27,054 nucleotides of DNA from NCBI RefSeq assembly GCF_900142225.1, contig NZ_FRAD01000030.1, positions 1-27,054 of the forward strand, given 5' to 3'. The position numbers and the translations under genes are program-made. The notes under the pieces are model-generated. The model saw only the letters and a list, made by a program, of their open reading frames with translations. It ran no database searches and was not told where the DNA came from. The stretch is from Hathewaya proteolytica DSM 3090 (GTDB taxonomy: Bacteria; Bacillota; Clostridia; Clostridiales; Clostridiaceae). Of this stretch, positions 1 to 8,623 are shown in pieces; position 1 is the first letter of the stretch, and each line of letters opens with the position of its first letter.

Positions 1-10
1 AACTAATAAA

Positions 11-47
11 AAATGACTAAATCCTTTATTCAAGAACTTAGTCATTT
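11..47 (-). terminator. Rho-independent terminator after tRNA-Arg
   Basis: A perfect 10-bp inverted repeat (AAATGACTAA at 11-20, TTAGTCATTT at 38-47) is followed, reading the minus strand, by a T-rich run at 1-10. It lies 10 bases beyond the tRNA-Arg CCA end. It probably also stops kdp transcripts that read through, because I see no convincing hairpin directly after kdpE. Confidence 0.8.
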
Positions 48-57
48 CAATAGTTTA

Positions 58-134
58 TGGTGCGTCAGAGAAGATTCGAACTCCCGACCAACTGGTTCGT
101 AGCCAGCTACTCTATCCAACTGAGCTACTGACGC
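58..134 (-). tRNA. tRNA-Arg(ACG)
   Basis: The minus strand folds as a full cloverleaf: acceptor GCGTCAG pairs with CTGACGC, the anticodon stem GCTGG/CCAGT holds loop CTACGAA, and the T-loop is TTCGAAT. The anticodon is ACG (plus-strand 98-100), normally read as ICG for arginine CGN codons. The discriminator is A and CCA is encoded at 58-60. Length is 77 nt including CCA. It has its own promoter and terminator. Confidence 0.95.
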
Positions 135-155
135 ATGCTTAAAACTCTATTAACT

Positions 156-184
156 ATAATATCATATAGTAAATAAAAAATCAA
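156..184 (-). promoter_or_regulatory. Promoter of tRNA-Arg
   Basis: Minus-strand TTGATT (179-184), a 17-base spacer, then TATTAT (156-161), with TGA just before the -10 as in extended -10 promoters. Transcription would start about 15 bases before the mature tRNA. It lies in the kdpE-tRNA gap. Confidence 0.65.
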
Positions 185-231
185 TAAAAAACAATCTACC
201 ATAAAAAATGAGCTTCAATAATTAAATTTAT

Positions 232-936
232 TTATATTTTTAACATGCGATATCCTATACCAACATGAGTCTGAATATATTTGTGTGCTGACGATGACGA
301 ACCCGCTTCTATTTTTTTGCGCAATGTAGCCATAAAAACACGAAGAGATGATACATCATTCTCCCATGAACTTCCCCATATTTCCTTAGTAATAAATGTA
401 TGTGTCAAAACTTTACCAATATTTTTTGCCAGGAGACATAAAAGTTTGTACTCGATGGGCGTCAAATGAAGTTCTTGCGATTTTATATAAACACACCCGG
501 CTGCATAGTCAATTTTTAAATCCCCATTTACAAAGAAAGCAGATTCAACATTTCCCATGGCGGGAATGCAATTAATTCTTCTGATAGATACACGCAATCT
601 AGCCATGAGTTCCTCTACAGAAAATGGCTTTGTTATATAATCATCTGCACCTGAATCTAATGCATGAATTTTATCAGTATCCTCACTTCTTGCACTAATT
701 ACAATTATAGGCATATTGGACCAACTACGTATTTTTTTTATAACATCAACACCGTCTATGTCTGGCAAGCCTAAATCAAGCAATACAATATCAGGATTAT
801 ACGAAACTGCTTCCATGACAGCTATATCGCCCGTAGGTGCCGTATGAAAACGGTATCCATGAGTTTCTAGAGCCGTGGAAATTAAATTTCGTATTGCATT
901 ATCATCTTCAACAATTAATATTAATGGTTTATTCAC
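232..936 (-). CDS. kdpE: KdpE response regulator
   Basis: OmpR/PhoB-family response regulator of 234 aa. The receiver domain (about residues 4-118) has the acidic pocket D11/D12, the phospho-acceptor D54 in VLLDLGLPD and the conserved K103 in TKPF. A winged-helix DNA-binding domain follows (about 135-232). The start is GTG, chosen because an AGGAGG lies 9 bases upstream inside the end of kdpD; the two genes overlap by 8 bases, so they are translationally coupled. In this family phosphorylated KdpE activates kdpFABC at low K+. The kdpDE pair here lies downstream of kdpABC in the same direction, and direct repeats upstream of kdpA (8268-8289) are its likely target. Confidence 0.95.
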   Translation of the reverse strand: MNKPLILIVEDDNAIRNLISTALETHGYRFHTAPTGDIAVMEAVSYNPDIVLLDLGLPDIDGVDVIKKIRSWSNMPIIVISARSEDTDKIHALDSGADDYITKPFSVEELMARLRVSIRRINCIPAMGNVESAFFVNGDLKIDYAAGCVYIKSQELHLTPIEYKLLCLLAKNIGKVLTHTFITKEIWGSSWENDVSSLRVFMATLRKKIEAGSSSSAHKYIQTHVGIGYRMLKI

Positions 937-3622
937 GCAAATTTACCTCCTCAGCTGGTAGATTAAATTGAAATACAGTTCCAAAAGGTTTATTATCTTT
1001 AACCCATATCTCACCATTGTGTACATTGATTATGGACTTGCAAAGAGCAAGGCCTAGACCAAGGCTCCTTCTACTGTCAACAATTTTCATATCGCCTATA
1101 TAAAACATATCAAATATTCTTGGTTTTGATTCATCTGATATACCCAAACCATCATCGGCTATTTTAACAAATACCTTATCATCAGTTTTCCATGTAGAAA
1201 TGTTTATATTAGAACCCTTAGGTGTATATTTTATAGCATTATCCACAATATTAATTATAACTTGCATGATAAGTTTTGAATCCATTTTGGCCATAATAAA
1301 TTCATCAGTTTCTTTTACAATTATATTGTGCTCCACACTTTTCCTGTCTATATGGCTCAGCGCCTCTCTTATTACATCCTCCATAAGTTCGGAAGACATA
1401 TTCAAGTTCAATGTTCCATCTTCAATTTTAGTTACAGCTAAAAGATTCTCTACAAGATTTATAAGCCACATAGAATCATCGTAAATATCATTATACAATT
1501 GTTTCCTCTTTTCTGGTACTAATGTACTTTCATCAGAAATCAGTATACCCGCATTACCTGAGATTGACGTAAGTGGTGTTCTAAGATCATGTGATATTGC
1601 TCTCAACAAACTAGCCCTCAATTGTTCGTTCTTAGCCAAAACTGCAGCCTCTTCCTTTTCCTTTTCAGCCTGCCTATTTTCAAGGGCCAATGCACATTCT
1701 CCAAGGATTGAGAGCAGTATGCTATTTTCAAAGGATTCCAAAGGTGATTGCCCTATGACAATACCAACAACACCATACACGTTATTATTAACCCTTACCG
1801 CTAAGTAAAGGCATTTTGCATTACAAAGAGTGCTGGTAGTAGCTCCGGCATGTTTATTATTTTTGAATACCCAAGCTGCAACAGCCTTCTCATTTTTGGA
1901 AGTATAGTCATTATTAGATTCACGTCCACTCACAGTAAATATCTGTGGTTCCATAAGATTTTCCATATCTGATGGGTAAAATACGATATCCTTATCCAAC
2001 AATTTAATAATCTGATTAGCTGTTATGTCAATAATATCACTTTTCTCCCTAGCTTTTTGTAAAAGCTGATTTGTATCAAATAATACCTTTGTCCTAAACG
2101 CCGTCTGAGCTGATTGCTTGGCATTTTTCTTTATCTTTGTTGCCAATGTTCCCGTAATAAACGTTGAAATAAGCATTATAGCAAAAGTAGCAGGATATCC
2201 AGATCCATAGGCATTTAATGTAAATCTCGGCTCAGTAAAAAAGAAATTAAAAGTTAACACACTTATTACTGAAAAGACTAAGCTATATATTCGCTCTGAC
2301 ACAATTATAGAAGTCACCAGCACCCCCATAATATAAACAGTTATAATATTGGCTTCACTAAACCCAACATTATAGAATATATGACATATTATAGTTGCAA
2401 TAACTAGTATAGAAATACTCTTCCACAAATCTGCCATATTAAATTTAGGTTTTGGATCAAAGTTGTTGCGAGACTTGTAGTTTGACGAACGCTTGTCCGG
2501 TATTATATAAATATCGAGATTAGGAGCATATGCTGTAAGTTTTTCAATAAATGTAGGTTTACTAAAGAAATGTTTCCTTTGCATGCTACTTCTCCCTACC
2601 ACAATCTTGGATATACCAGATAACCTTGCAAATTCCGAAATCTGAAGCGCCACATCATCACCATATGAAGTCTCCACATTAGCACCAAGTTGTTGTGCTA
2701 GATGAATATTATCCCTGAGATTTTTTTTGTCTTCTTGACTTGCAGAAGAAAAGCTAGGAGTCTCAACAAATAATGCTGTAAAATCTCCTTTAAAAGCACT
2801 AGCCATCCTTGCAGCTGTTCGTATGCTCTTTGCTCCACTAGGTGAAGGTGATAAGCAAACCAGTATATGCTCATCCGTGAAATATTCACCATTGCTTTTT
2901 ACTCTCTCACTATCCGATATTTTATTTATACGGTCTGCACACCTTCTCATGGCTATTTCTCTTAACGCTACAAGATTCTCCATGGCAAAGAAATTAGTTA
3001 CTGCCTTCTCAGCTTGTATTTTTCTATATATTTTACCTTCACGAAGCCTTTCGATAAGTTCCGTGGGTTCAATATCTATTAGTTCAACCTGTTGCGCATC
3101 ATCGAACATCTTATCTGGTATACGTTCCCTTACCATGACTCCCGTTATGGATGCTACAATATCATTCAAGCTCTCAAGATGTTGCACATTCACAGTGGTG
3201 TAAACGTCTATACCCACCTTTAGAAGTTCCTGTACATCTTTATACCTTTTATTATGCCTACAACCACGGGCATTAGTATGTGCTAATTCATCTACCAATA
3301 CAAGCTGAGGATTTCTTTTCAGCGTTGCGTCTATATCAAATTCCTTTAGAACCATATTATTGTGTTTTATCTTTTGAGGTGGAACTATCTCAAGTCCCTC
3401 TAGCATAGCACTAGTTTCTAATCTTTCATGGGGTTCAACATATCCCGCAACCACATCTATACCATAAGATTTGGCATCCTTAGCAGCTTGCAACATAGCA
3501 TAGGTTTTTCCCACACCAGCGGCATAACCAAAAAAGATTTTTAATTGTCCCAGTTTTCTTTCCTTTTCCTCATTTTGAATGGCCTTTAACAATTCATCGG
3601 GATTTGCACGAACATCATCCAT
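929..3622 (-). CDS. kdpD: KdpD K+-responsive sensor histidine kinase
   Basis: Full-length KdpD of 897 aa. Order of domains: N-terminal KdpD domain with Walker A GYAAGVGKT (32-40) and a Walker B-like LVLVDE (107-112); universal-stress-protein domain (about 252-375); four close-packed membrane segments (about 402-492); GAF-like region (about 520-650); HisKA domain with phospho-His H678 in SHDLRTPL; HATPase with N-box N795, DDGLGI (823-828) and GLGLAL (855-860). The USP domain shows S258-x-S260, exactly 20 residues, then FTALF, close to the c-di-AMP motif SxS-X20-FTAxY reported for Staphylococcus aureus KdpD. The start is an ATG with GGAGGCGGAGT just upstream, 50 bases after kdpC. It autophosphorylates and passes phosphate to KdpE; it sits in the cytoplasmic membrane. 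Confidence 0.95.
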   Translation of the reverse strand: MDDVRANPDELLKAIQNEEKERKLGQLKIFFGYAAGVGKTYAMLQAAKDAKSYGIDVVAGYVEPHERLETSAMLEGLEIVPPQKIKHNNMVLKEFDIDATLKRNPQLVLVDELAHTNARGCRHNKRYKDVQELLKVGIDVYTTVNVQHLESLNDIVASITGVMVRERIPDKMFDDAQQVELIDIEPTELIERLREGKIYRKIQAEKAVTNFFAMENLVALREIAMRRCADRINKISDSERVKSNGEYFTDEHILVCLSPSPSGAKSIRTAARMASAFKGDFTALFVETPSFSSASQEDKKNLRDNIHLAQQLGANVETSYGDDVALQISEFARLSGISKIVVGRSSMQRKHFFSKPTFIEKLTAYAPNLDIYIIPDKRSSNYKSRNNFDPKPKFNMADLWKSISILVIATIICHIFYNVGFSEANIITVYIMGVLVTSIIVSERIYSLVFSVISVLTFNFFFTEPRFTLNAYGSGYPATFAIMLISTFITGTLATKIKKNAKQSAQTAFRTKVLFDTNQLLQKAREKSDIIDITANQIIKLLDKDIVFYPSDMENLMEPQIFTVSGRESNNDYTSKNEKAVAAWVFKNNKHAGATTSTLCNAKCLYLAVRVNNNVYGVVGIVIGQSPLESFENSILLSILGECALALENRQAEKEKEEAAVLAKNEQLRASLLRAISHDLRTPLTSISGNAGILISDESTLVPEKRKQLYNDIYDDSMWLINLVENLLAVTKIEDGTLNLNMSSELMEDVIREALSHIDRKSVEHNIIVKETDEFIMAKMDSKLIMQVIINIVDNAIKYTPKGSNINISTWKTDDKVFVKIADDGLGISDESKPRIFDMFYIGDMKIVDSRRSLGLGLALCKSIINVHNGEIWVKDNKPFGTVFQFNLPAEEVNLRE

Positions 3623-3672
3623 ACTCCGCCTCCAGCAGATAAATTCTTTATTCTACATTAATCATATCATTA

Positions 3673-4275
3673 TTATAATATACCATCTATCATCAAATTA
3701 ACCTTTAATACATTTACAGTTTTCTCTCCAAGTATTCCAAGGAATTTTTCTTCAGTACATTTTTCAATTATTTGTTGTACTTTACCCTCGGACATATTAT
3801 TTGACTTGGCAATTCTTTTTACCTGATACTTTGCAGCTGCTAGGGAAATATGTGGGTCAAGACCACTACCTGAACAAGTAAGAAGATCTTCTGGAATTTT
3901 AGTATAAGCCATATCCAGATTGGACCTTCTAATCTTTTCTACACGCTGCTTTAGAAGTTTTCCATACTCTTCGCTATTAGGACTAAGATTTGAAGGTGAA
4001 GAGTACATAAGGATTTTCCCATTCTCATCTTTGTAAGTTGAAACATCAATATTCATGATTCTTCCCCACATATGACCATCATCTGTATACTGTTGTCCAA
4101 GCAATTCGCTGCCATATTTAACACCATTAACATTAATAATACTGCCATTAGCCTTGTGTGGAAAAATAAGCTGAGCCATGGCTGTAACCACACCTGTGTA
4201 AATTACACCGCAGAGCACTGTAAAAATTATAAATATTACTATGGCAGGAGCTAATATACCTTTCAATGTTTTCAT
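3673..4275 (-). CDS. kdpC: KdpC, subunit of K+-transporting P-type ATPase
   Basis: Protein of 200 aa with one N-terminal membrane helix (about 8-33) and an extracytoplasmic domain. Family marks include YGSELLGQQY and the C-terminal stretch TCSGSGLDPHISLAAAKYQV, both typical of KdpC. KdpC binds KdpA and KdpB and is needed for assembly and high ATP affinity of the pump. The start ATG has GGGAGGG upstream; the gene begins 13 bases after the kdpB stop, so it belongs to the same transcript. Confidence 0.95.
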   Translation of the reverse strand: MKTLKGILAPAIVIFIIFTVLCGVIYTGVVTAMAQLIFPHKANGSIINVNGVKYGSELLGQQYTDDGHMWGRIMNIDVSTYKDENGKILMYSSPSNLSPNSEEYGKLLKQRVEKIRRSNLDMAYTKIPEDLLTCSGSGLDPHISLAAAKYQVKRIAKSNNMSEGKVQQIIEKCTEEKFLGILGEKTVNVLKVNLMIDGIL

Positions 4276-4288
4276 GTTTTTCCCTCCC

Positions 4289-6358
4289 TTATACTAATCC
4301 ACAAACTACTAGTATCATATCAATCAACTTTACAAAGACAAATGGTGCTACAAGGCCTCCAAGGCCATATACAAGCAAGTTACGAGATAATAGCTTTCCA
4401 GCTGAAACTTCCCTATATTTTACCCCTTTTAATGCCAAAGGAATCAAAGCTACAATAATAAGTGCATTGTAAATAATTGCAGATAATACGGCGCTCTGTG
4501 GAGAATGAAGACTCATTATATTTAACGCTGATAGTCCTGGATAAATCCCCATAAACAATGCTGGTATTATAGCAAAATATTTTGCCAAATCATTGGCAAT
4601 TGAAAACGTTGTAAGACTACCTCTTGTCATAAGAAGTTGCTTTCCTATTCTTACAATATCAATTAATTTAGTTGGTGAAGAATCAAGATCTACCATATTT
4701 CCAGCCTCTTTCGCTGCCTGGGTTCCACTGTTCATAGCCACTGCCACGTCTGCTTGGGCAAGAGCTGGGGCATCATTGGTTCCATCGCCTGTCATGGCTA
4801 CAAGATGTCCTTTACTCTGAAAATCTCTTATCATCTCAAGCTTTCCTTCCGGGGTTGCCTCTGCAAGAAAATCATCTACACCTGCTTCTGCTGCAATAGC
4901 CGCTGCTGTAAGTGGATTATCTCCCGTTATCATTATGGTCTTTATACCCATCTTTCTAAGGTCTGCAAACTTTTCCTGAACACCTTGTTTAATTATATCT
5001 TTAAGGTGAATTACTCCCAGTATTTTATGATTTTTTTCTACAACTAGAGGAGTGCCACCTAGCTTTGCAATAGCATTTACTTTTTCCTCACATTCCTTGC
5101 TGTAAATTCCTCCATTTTCTAATACATATTCTCTAACAGAATCTGCAGCACCTTTTCTTATCTCCATACCATCAAAATTCACACCGCTCATACGGGTTTT
5201 GGCCGTAAAAGGTACGAATTCCATATGTTTGTCTTCAAGCTTTCTTCCACGAATTCCAAATTTCTTTTTTGCCAAAACCACTATACTCCTACCCTCTGGA
5301 GTCTCATCTGCAAGAGATGAAAGCTGAGCTGCATCTGCCAGTTCCTTTTCACTAACACCATCAACAGGAACGAATTCATATGCCTGTCTATTTCCTAATG
5401 TTATAGTACCAGTTTTATCAAGCATCAAAATATCTACATCACCAGCCGCTTCAATAGCTCGTCCACTCATCGCTAGCACATTGGCCTGATTAAGCCTGCT
5501 CATTCCTGCAATGCCTATGGCCGATAGAAGAGCACCTATGGTTGTTGGAGCCAGACAGACAAGTAATGCTACCAAAGTTGTAACAGATGTAGGATTTTCT
5601 ACACCTACCTGTTTTGCTGAAAATACAGAATAGCTATATAGTGATAAAGTAACAAGTATAAATATGATGGAGAGGGCTACAAGAAAAATCTGCAATGCTA
5701 TTTCATTAGGTGTTTTCTTTCTTGCAGCACCCTCTACCATGGCAATCATCTTATCAAGAAAACTTTCTCCCGCCTCACTAGTAACTTCAACAATAATCCA
5801 GTCTGAAAGCACTGTAGTTCCGCCTGTAACTGCACTTCTGTCTCCACCACTTTCACGAATTACAGGAGCTGATTCTCCTGTAATGGCACTTTCATCTACA
5901 GAAGCGGCACCATCAACAACTTCTCCATCAGCTGGAATCTGCTGACTAGCTTTTACAATGACAAGGTCACCTTTTTTAAGACTTACAGAAGATACTACGG
6001 TGAAATTATCCTTTTCATCTACAGATCTAATCTTGTATGCATCTACATCTTTTTTAGCTGCACGAAGGGAATCAGCTTGAGCCTTACCCCTACCTTCAGC
6101 TATAGCTTCAGCAAAGTTTGCAAATATTACAGTGAACCACAGTATAATAGCAATGGCAAAGGTGTAGCCTGAAGAAACATCCTTTACCCCAAACAAAGCC
6201 ACTATCCACAGTGCTGATGTTAAAATTGCTGATATATATACAAGAAGCATTACAGGATTTTTTACCTGTGTCTTTGGATTTAACTTAATAAAAGAATCTT
6301 TTATGGCTCTTCCAATCATCTTTTTATCGGCAAAGCCACTTTTTGTTTTTGCCTCCAT
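4289..6358 (-). CDS. kdpB: KdpB, catalytic P-type ATPase subunit
   Basis: P-type ATPase of 689 aa. It shows the actuator loop TGES (160-163), the phosphorylation motif DKTGT with D314, the KGAA nucleotide-binding segment (402-405), and the hinge TGDGTND (523-529). Membrane helices lie at about 35-57, 65-88, 222-243, 255-285 and in three C-terminal segments. It hydrolyses ATP and drives K+ taken up by KdpA into the cell. S163 corresponds to the serine of the TGES loop that is phosphorylated as an inhibitory switch in Escherichia coli KdpB. The start has AAGGAGG at 7 bases; kdpA ends 24 bases upstream. Confidence 0.97.
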   Translation of the reverse strand: MEAKTKSGFADKKMIGRAIKDSFIKLNPKTQVKNPVMLLVYISAILTSALWIVALFGVKDVSSGYTFAIAIILWFTVIFANFAEAIAEGRGKAQADSLRAAKKDVDAYKIRSVDEKDNFTVVSSVSLKKGDLVIVKASQQIPADGEVVDGAASVDESAITGESAPVIRESGGDRSAVTGGTTVLSDWIIVEVTSEAGESFLDKMIAMVEGAARKKTPNEIALQIFLVALSIIFILVTLSLYSYSVFSAKQVGVENPTSVTTLVALLVCLAPTTIGALLSAIGIAGMSRLNQANVLAMSGRAIEAAGDVDILMLDKTGTITLGNRQAYEFVPVDGVSEKELADAAQLSSLADETPEGRSIVVLAKKKFGIRGRKLEDKHMEFVPFTAKTRMSGVNFDGMEIRKGAADSVREYVLENGGIYSKECEEKVNAIAKLGGTPLVVEKNHKILGVIHLKDIIKQGVQEKFADLRKMGIKTIMITGDNPLTAAAIAAEAGVDDFLAEATPEGKLEMIRDFQSKGHLVAMTGDGTNDAPALAQADVAVAMNSGTQAAKEAGNMVDLDSSPTKLIDIVRIGKQLLMTRGSLTTFSIANDLAKYFAIIPALFMGIYPGLSALNIMSLHSPQSAVLSAIIYNALIIVALIPLALKGVKYREVSAGKLLSRNLLVYGLGGLVAPFVFVKLIDMILVVCGLV

Positions 6359-6382
6359 ATTAAGGCCTCCTTACAATCATAG

Positions 6383-8188
6383 TTAACTAAAAAATTCGGC
6401 AAGTGGTCCAAGAGCCAGTGCCGGGAAAAAGCTAAGCGCACCTATCAACATAACTATAACTATTAACAAGAATATAAAAATTCCATTAGTCGTTGAAAGT
6501 GTTCCCGATGTATTTGCTATCTTTTTCTTACCCGCCAAATTACCAGCAATAGCAAGAGTGCCAATCATAGGTAGAAATCTTGCAAATAGCATAACTAATC
6601 CAAGTGAAACATTAAAAAATACAGTATTTGCATTAAATCCAGCGAAGGCCGAACCATTGTTCCCACCACAGGATGAATAAGCATACAGTAGTTCTGAGAA
6701 ACCATGCGCTCCACTGTTATTTAGACTATCTGTAACTTGTGGTATTATAGCTGCAATACCACTACCTACAAGTATAGCTATGGGGGTTGCCAAACAAACA
6801 AGTACTGACCACTTCATCTCGTAAGGTTCTATTTTTTTGCCCAAGAATTCCGGTGTACGTCCAACCATAAGTCCCGCAATAAATACGGTAAGAATTGCAA
6901 ATGCCAACATTCCATAAAGTCCACATCCAACACCACCAAAGATTACCTCGCCCAACTGCATTAAAATCATGGTAACCATACCGCCAAGAGGTGTATAGCT
7001 GTCATGCATTGAATTAACAGAACCACTTGAAGCTGCTGTAGTAAAAGCTGCCCATGCAGATGATGAAGCAATGCCAAATCTAGATTCCTTGCCCTCCATA
7101 TTTCCACCTGCTTGATCTATCATACTTACATTAATATCATGGTTTTGTGTAAGTTTTGTTGTGGCAAATTGTTCGCTGCTCGCTATGGAAGCTAAAGCCA
7201 CTACAAGACATATAAACATAGCTAAGAAAATGGCTTTCCCCTGTTTTTTATTCCCTATGCTCTTTCCAAAAGTAAAACAAAGTGCTGTTGGAATAAGCAA
7301 AATAGAAAGCATTTCGATTAAATTAGTAAATACATTGGGATTTTCTAGAGGATGAGCAGAATTAACTCCATTGTATCCCCCACCATTTGTACCAGACTGC
7401 TTAATAGCAACTTGACTTGCCATAGGTCCCATAGGTACAAATTGTTCTGTGACTATTTGTGCCCCTTTAATTAAGTTCCCATCTAAAGTAGCAGTTTTGT
7501 TTTTTAAATTGATTTCAGCACCTTCAATAACTTGTCCATCTACGCTTAATGCAATAGGTTCTAAAAGTGCAACCTTTTCAGCAGCTTTTAGATTTTGTAC
7601 TACACCCCCGCCAACAAGACAAAGAGCTATAACAAGGTTTAAAGGAATCAATACATGAATAATAATCCTAGTCATGTCAACCCAAAAGCTGCCAAGCTTA
7701 TCTGTTTTCACTCTTATAAAGCCACGAATTAATGCAAATAATACAGCAATTCCCGTAGCTGCAGAAACAAAATTCTGTACTGTAAGTCCAACAGCCTGAG
7801 TAAAATAACTCAATGTGGATTCACCGCTATATGCCTGCCAATTTGTATTTGTAATAAAACTTACTGCTGTATTAAAGGATAAATGCCACGATACCCCAGA
7901 TAGTTTTTGAGGATTCCCAGGGAGAATTAATTGAAACGTCTGCAATAAAATCAAGAATATAAGTCCAACCCCCGAAAATATCAGCACACTTACAAGGTAT
8001 CTCTTCCAATTCATTTCCTCATCACTGTTTATACGAAGCACCTTATACACCGCTTTTTCGCAAGGAACTAAAACCCCCGAAAGAAAAGTTTTTTCTCCTG
8101 CCATAACTTTTTTTATATATGTTCCTAGCGGTATAGCCAATATAACTAATGTAACTAAATAAATAACATATTGTAAAAATACACTCAT
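6383..8188 (-). CDS. kdpA: KdpA, K+-binding channel-like subunit
   Basis: Polytopic membrane protein; I call a 601-aa product starting at the ATG at 8188 because AAGGGAGA lies 10 bases upstream. The reading frame continues to 8233, but that extra 15-residue leader has no ribosome site. The four pore/filter segments of the family are visible: TNTNWQ (113-118), GTNGGGYN (266-273), TAASSGSVNSM (384-394) and CGGNNGSAFAGF (507-518). It is longer than E. coli KdpA (557 aa), mainly from an extra hydrophilic segment at about 203-250 ahead of the second filter. It is the first gene of the operon; I found no small kdpF upstream. Confidence 0.95.
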   Translation of the reverse strand: MSVFLQYVIYLVTLVILAIPLGTYIKKVMAGEKTFLSGVLVPCEKAVYKVLRINSDEEMNWKRYLVSVLIFSGVGLIFLILLQTFQLILPGNPQKLSGVSWHLSFNTAVSFITNTNWQAYSGESTLSYFTQAVGLTVQNFVSAATGIAVLFALIRGFIRVKTDKLGSFWVDMTRIIIHVLIPLNLVIALCLVGGGVVQNLKAAEKVALLEPIALSVDGQVIEGAEINLKNKTATLDGNLIKGAQIVTEQFVPMGPMASQVAIKQSGTNGGGYNGVNSAHPLENPNVFTNLIEMLSILLIPTALCFTFGKSIGNKKQGKAIFLAMFICLVVALASIASSEQFATTKLTQNHDINVSMIDQAGGNMEGKESRFGIASSSAWAAFTTAASSGSVNSMHDSYTPLGGMVTMILMQLGEVIFGGVGCGLYGMLAFAILTVFIAGLMVGRTPEFLGKKIEPYEMKWSVLVCLATPIAILVGSGIAAIIPQVTDSLNNSGAHGFSELLYAYSSCGGNNGSAFAGFNANTVFFNVSLGLVMLFARFLPMIGTLAIAGNLAGKKKIANTSGTLSTTNGIFIFLLIVIVMLIGALSFFPALALGPLAEFFS

Positions 8189-8222
8189 CACTGCTCGTCT
8201 CCCTTCGTTTATATACATTAAC

Positions 8223-8289
8223 AGTATAATCATAAGTATTTTAAGAAGGTATTAATGTAAAATGGGAGGCATTAAGATTGCGTTAAGAT
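8223..8289 (-). promoter_or_regulatory. kdp promoter region with direct-repeat operator
   Basis: Reading the minus strand, ATCTTAACGCA (8279-8289) is followed at once by ATCTTAATGCC (8268-8278): two copies in an 11-base period, as OmpR-family regulators prefer. About 40 bases downstream is a possible -10, TATACT (8223-8228), without a good -35, as expected for an activator-dependent promoter. A weaker copy, TTCTTAAAAT, is at 8238-8247. Binding by KdpE is inference from position and repeat type. Confidence 0.5.
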
Positions 8290-8325
8290 AATATTGTCCC
8301 AATATTTATTCTATTTAACGCAAAA

Positions 8326-8354
8326 AAATCCTACCAGTTTTACTGGTAGGATTT
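8326..8354 (-). terminator. Rho-independent terminator after tRNA-Ser(UGA) copy 1
   Basis: A perfect 13-bp stem (8326-8338 with 8342-8354), TTT loop on the plus strand, followed on the minus strand by a run of seven Ts at 8322-8328 that overlaps the stem base. The hairpin begins at the CCA end of the tRNA. It separates the tRNA from the kdp promoter. Confidence 0.9.
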
Positions 8355-8444
8355 GGCGGAGAAAGTGGGATTCGAACCCACGGTACGCTCACACGTACGC
8401 CGGTTTTCAAGACCGGTGCCTTAAACCAACTCGACCATCTCTCC
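8354..8444 (-). tRNA. tRNA-Ser(UGA), copy 1
   Basis: Class II tRNA of 91 nt with a long variable arm. Acceptor GGAGAGA pairs with TTTCTCC; anticodon stem CCGGT/ACCGG holds loop CTTGAAA with anticodon TGA (plus-strand 8407-8409); T-loop TTCGAAT; discriminator G; CCA encoded at 8354-8356. It is identical over 91 bases to the copy at 10243-10333. Confidence 0.95.
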
Positions 8445-8470
8445 ACATATTTGACTCACGAACATTAATT

Positions 8471-8500
8471 ATTATACATAATGTATAGGTAGTTTGTCAA
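8471..8500 (-). promoter_or_regulatory. Promoter of tRNA-Ser(UGA) copy 1
   Basis: Minus-strand TTGACA (8495-8500), 18-base spacer, TATAAT (8471-8476): both hexamers match consensus, and TG directly precedes the -10. It lies about 27 bases before the mature tRNA 5' end. Confidence 0.85.
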
Positions 8501-8515
8501 TACCTTAAATAAAAT

Positions 8516-8547
8516 TTTATCTGATGGCTAGCCCTTGTAACACACCC
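8516..8547 (+). repeat. 32-bp direct repeat, left copy
   Basis: The core GCTAGCCCTTGTAACA (8527-8542) with flanks matches 29 of 32 positions with 10020-10051, in the same orientation. The two copies lie just outside the promoter and the terminator of the symporter gene. I do not recognise the element. Confidence 0.8.
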
Positions 8548-8552
8548 TCCAC

Positions 8553-8609
8553 AAATTACATTTTACAAAATGCATTTTGTAATTTTCACAATTGCATTTT
8601 TTGCATTTT
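8553..8609 (+). promoter_or_regulatory. Palindrome and TGCATTTT repeats upstream of the symporter
   Basis: A perfect 20-bp palindrome, TTACAAAATGCATTTTGTAA, spans 8563-8582. AAATTACA (8553-8560) can pair alternatively with TGTAATTT (8578-8585). Two more TGCATTT copies follow at about 8593-8608. It sits 30-70 bases upstream of the likely promoter, so it may be an operator; the regulator is unknown. Confidence 0.45.
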
Positions 8610-8623
8610 ATTTTTAATATCAC

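Noticed and set aside
2698..2892. Small frames opposite or within kdpD and other large genes
   Set aside because: They lie wholly inside well-supported genes, lack ribosome sites and show no recognisable family.
8189..8233. N-terminal extension of kdpA (15 codons), or a kdpF
   Set aside because: No ribosome site precedes the upstream ATG, while the ATG at 8188 has one; the extra peptide does not resemble KdpF.
8189..8325. c-di-AMP (ydaO-type) riboswitch ahead of kdpA
   Set aside because: The space between the tRNA terminator and kdpA is only about 140 bases, is filled by the promoter and repeats, and lacks recognisable riboswitch motifs.
8294..8488. Plus-strand 64-codon frame across tRNA-Ser(UGA)
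   Set aside because: It is the antisense of a tRNA and its terminator; the RRKWDSNPRY-type peptide is a well-known artefact of reading through tRNA genes.
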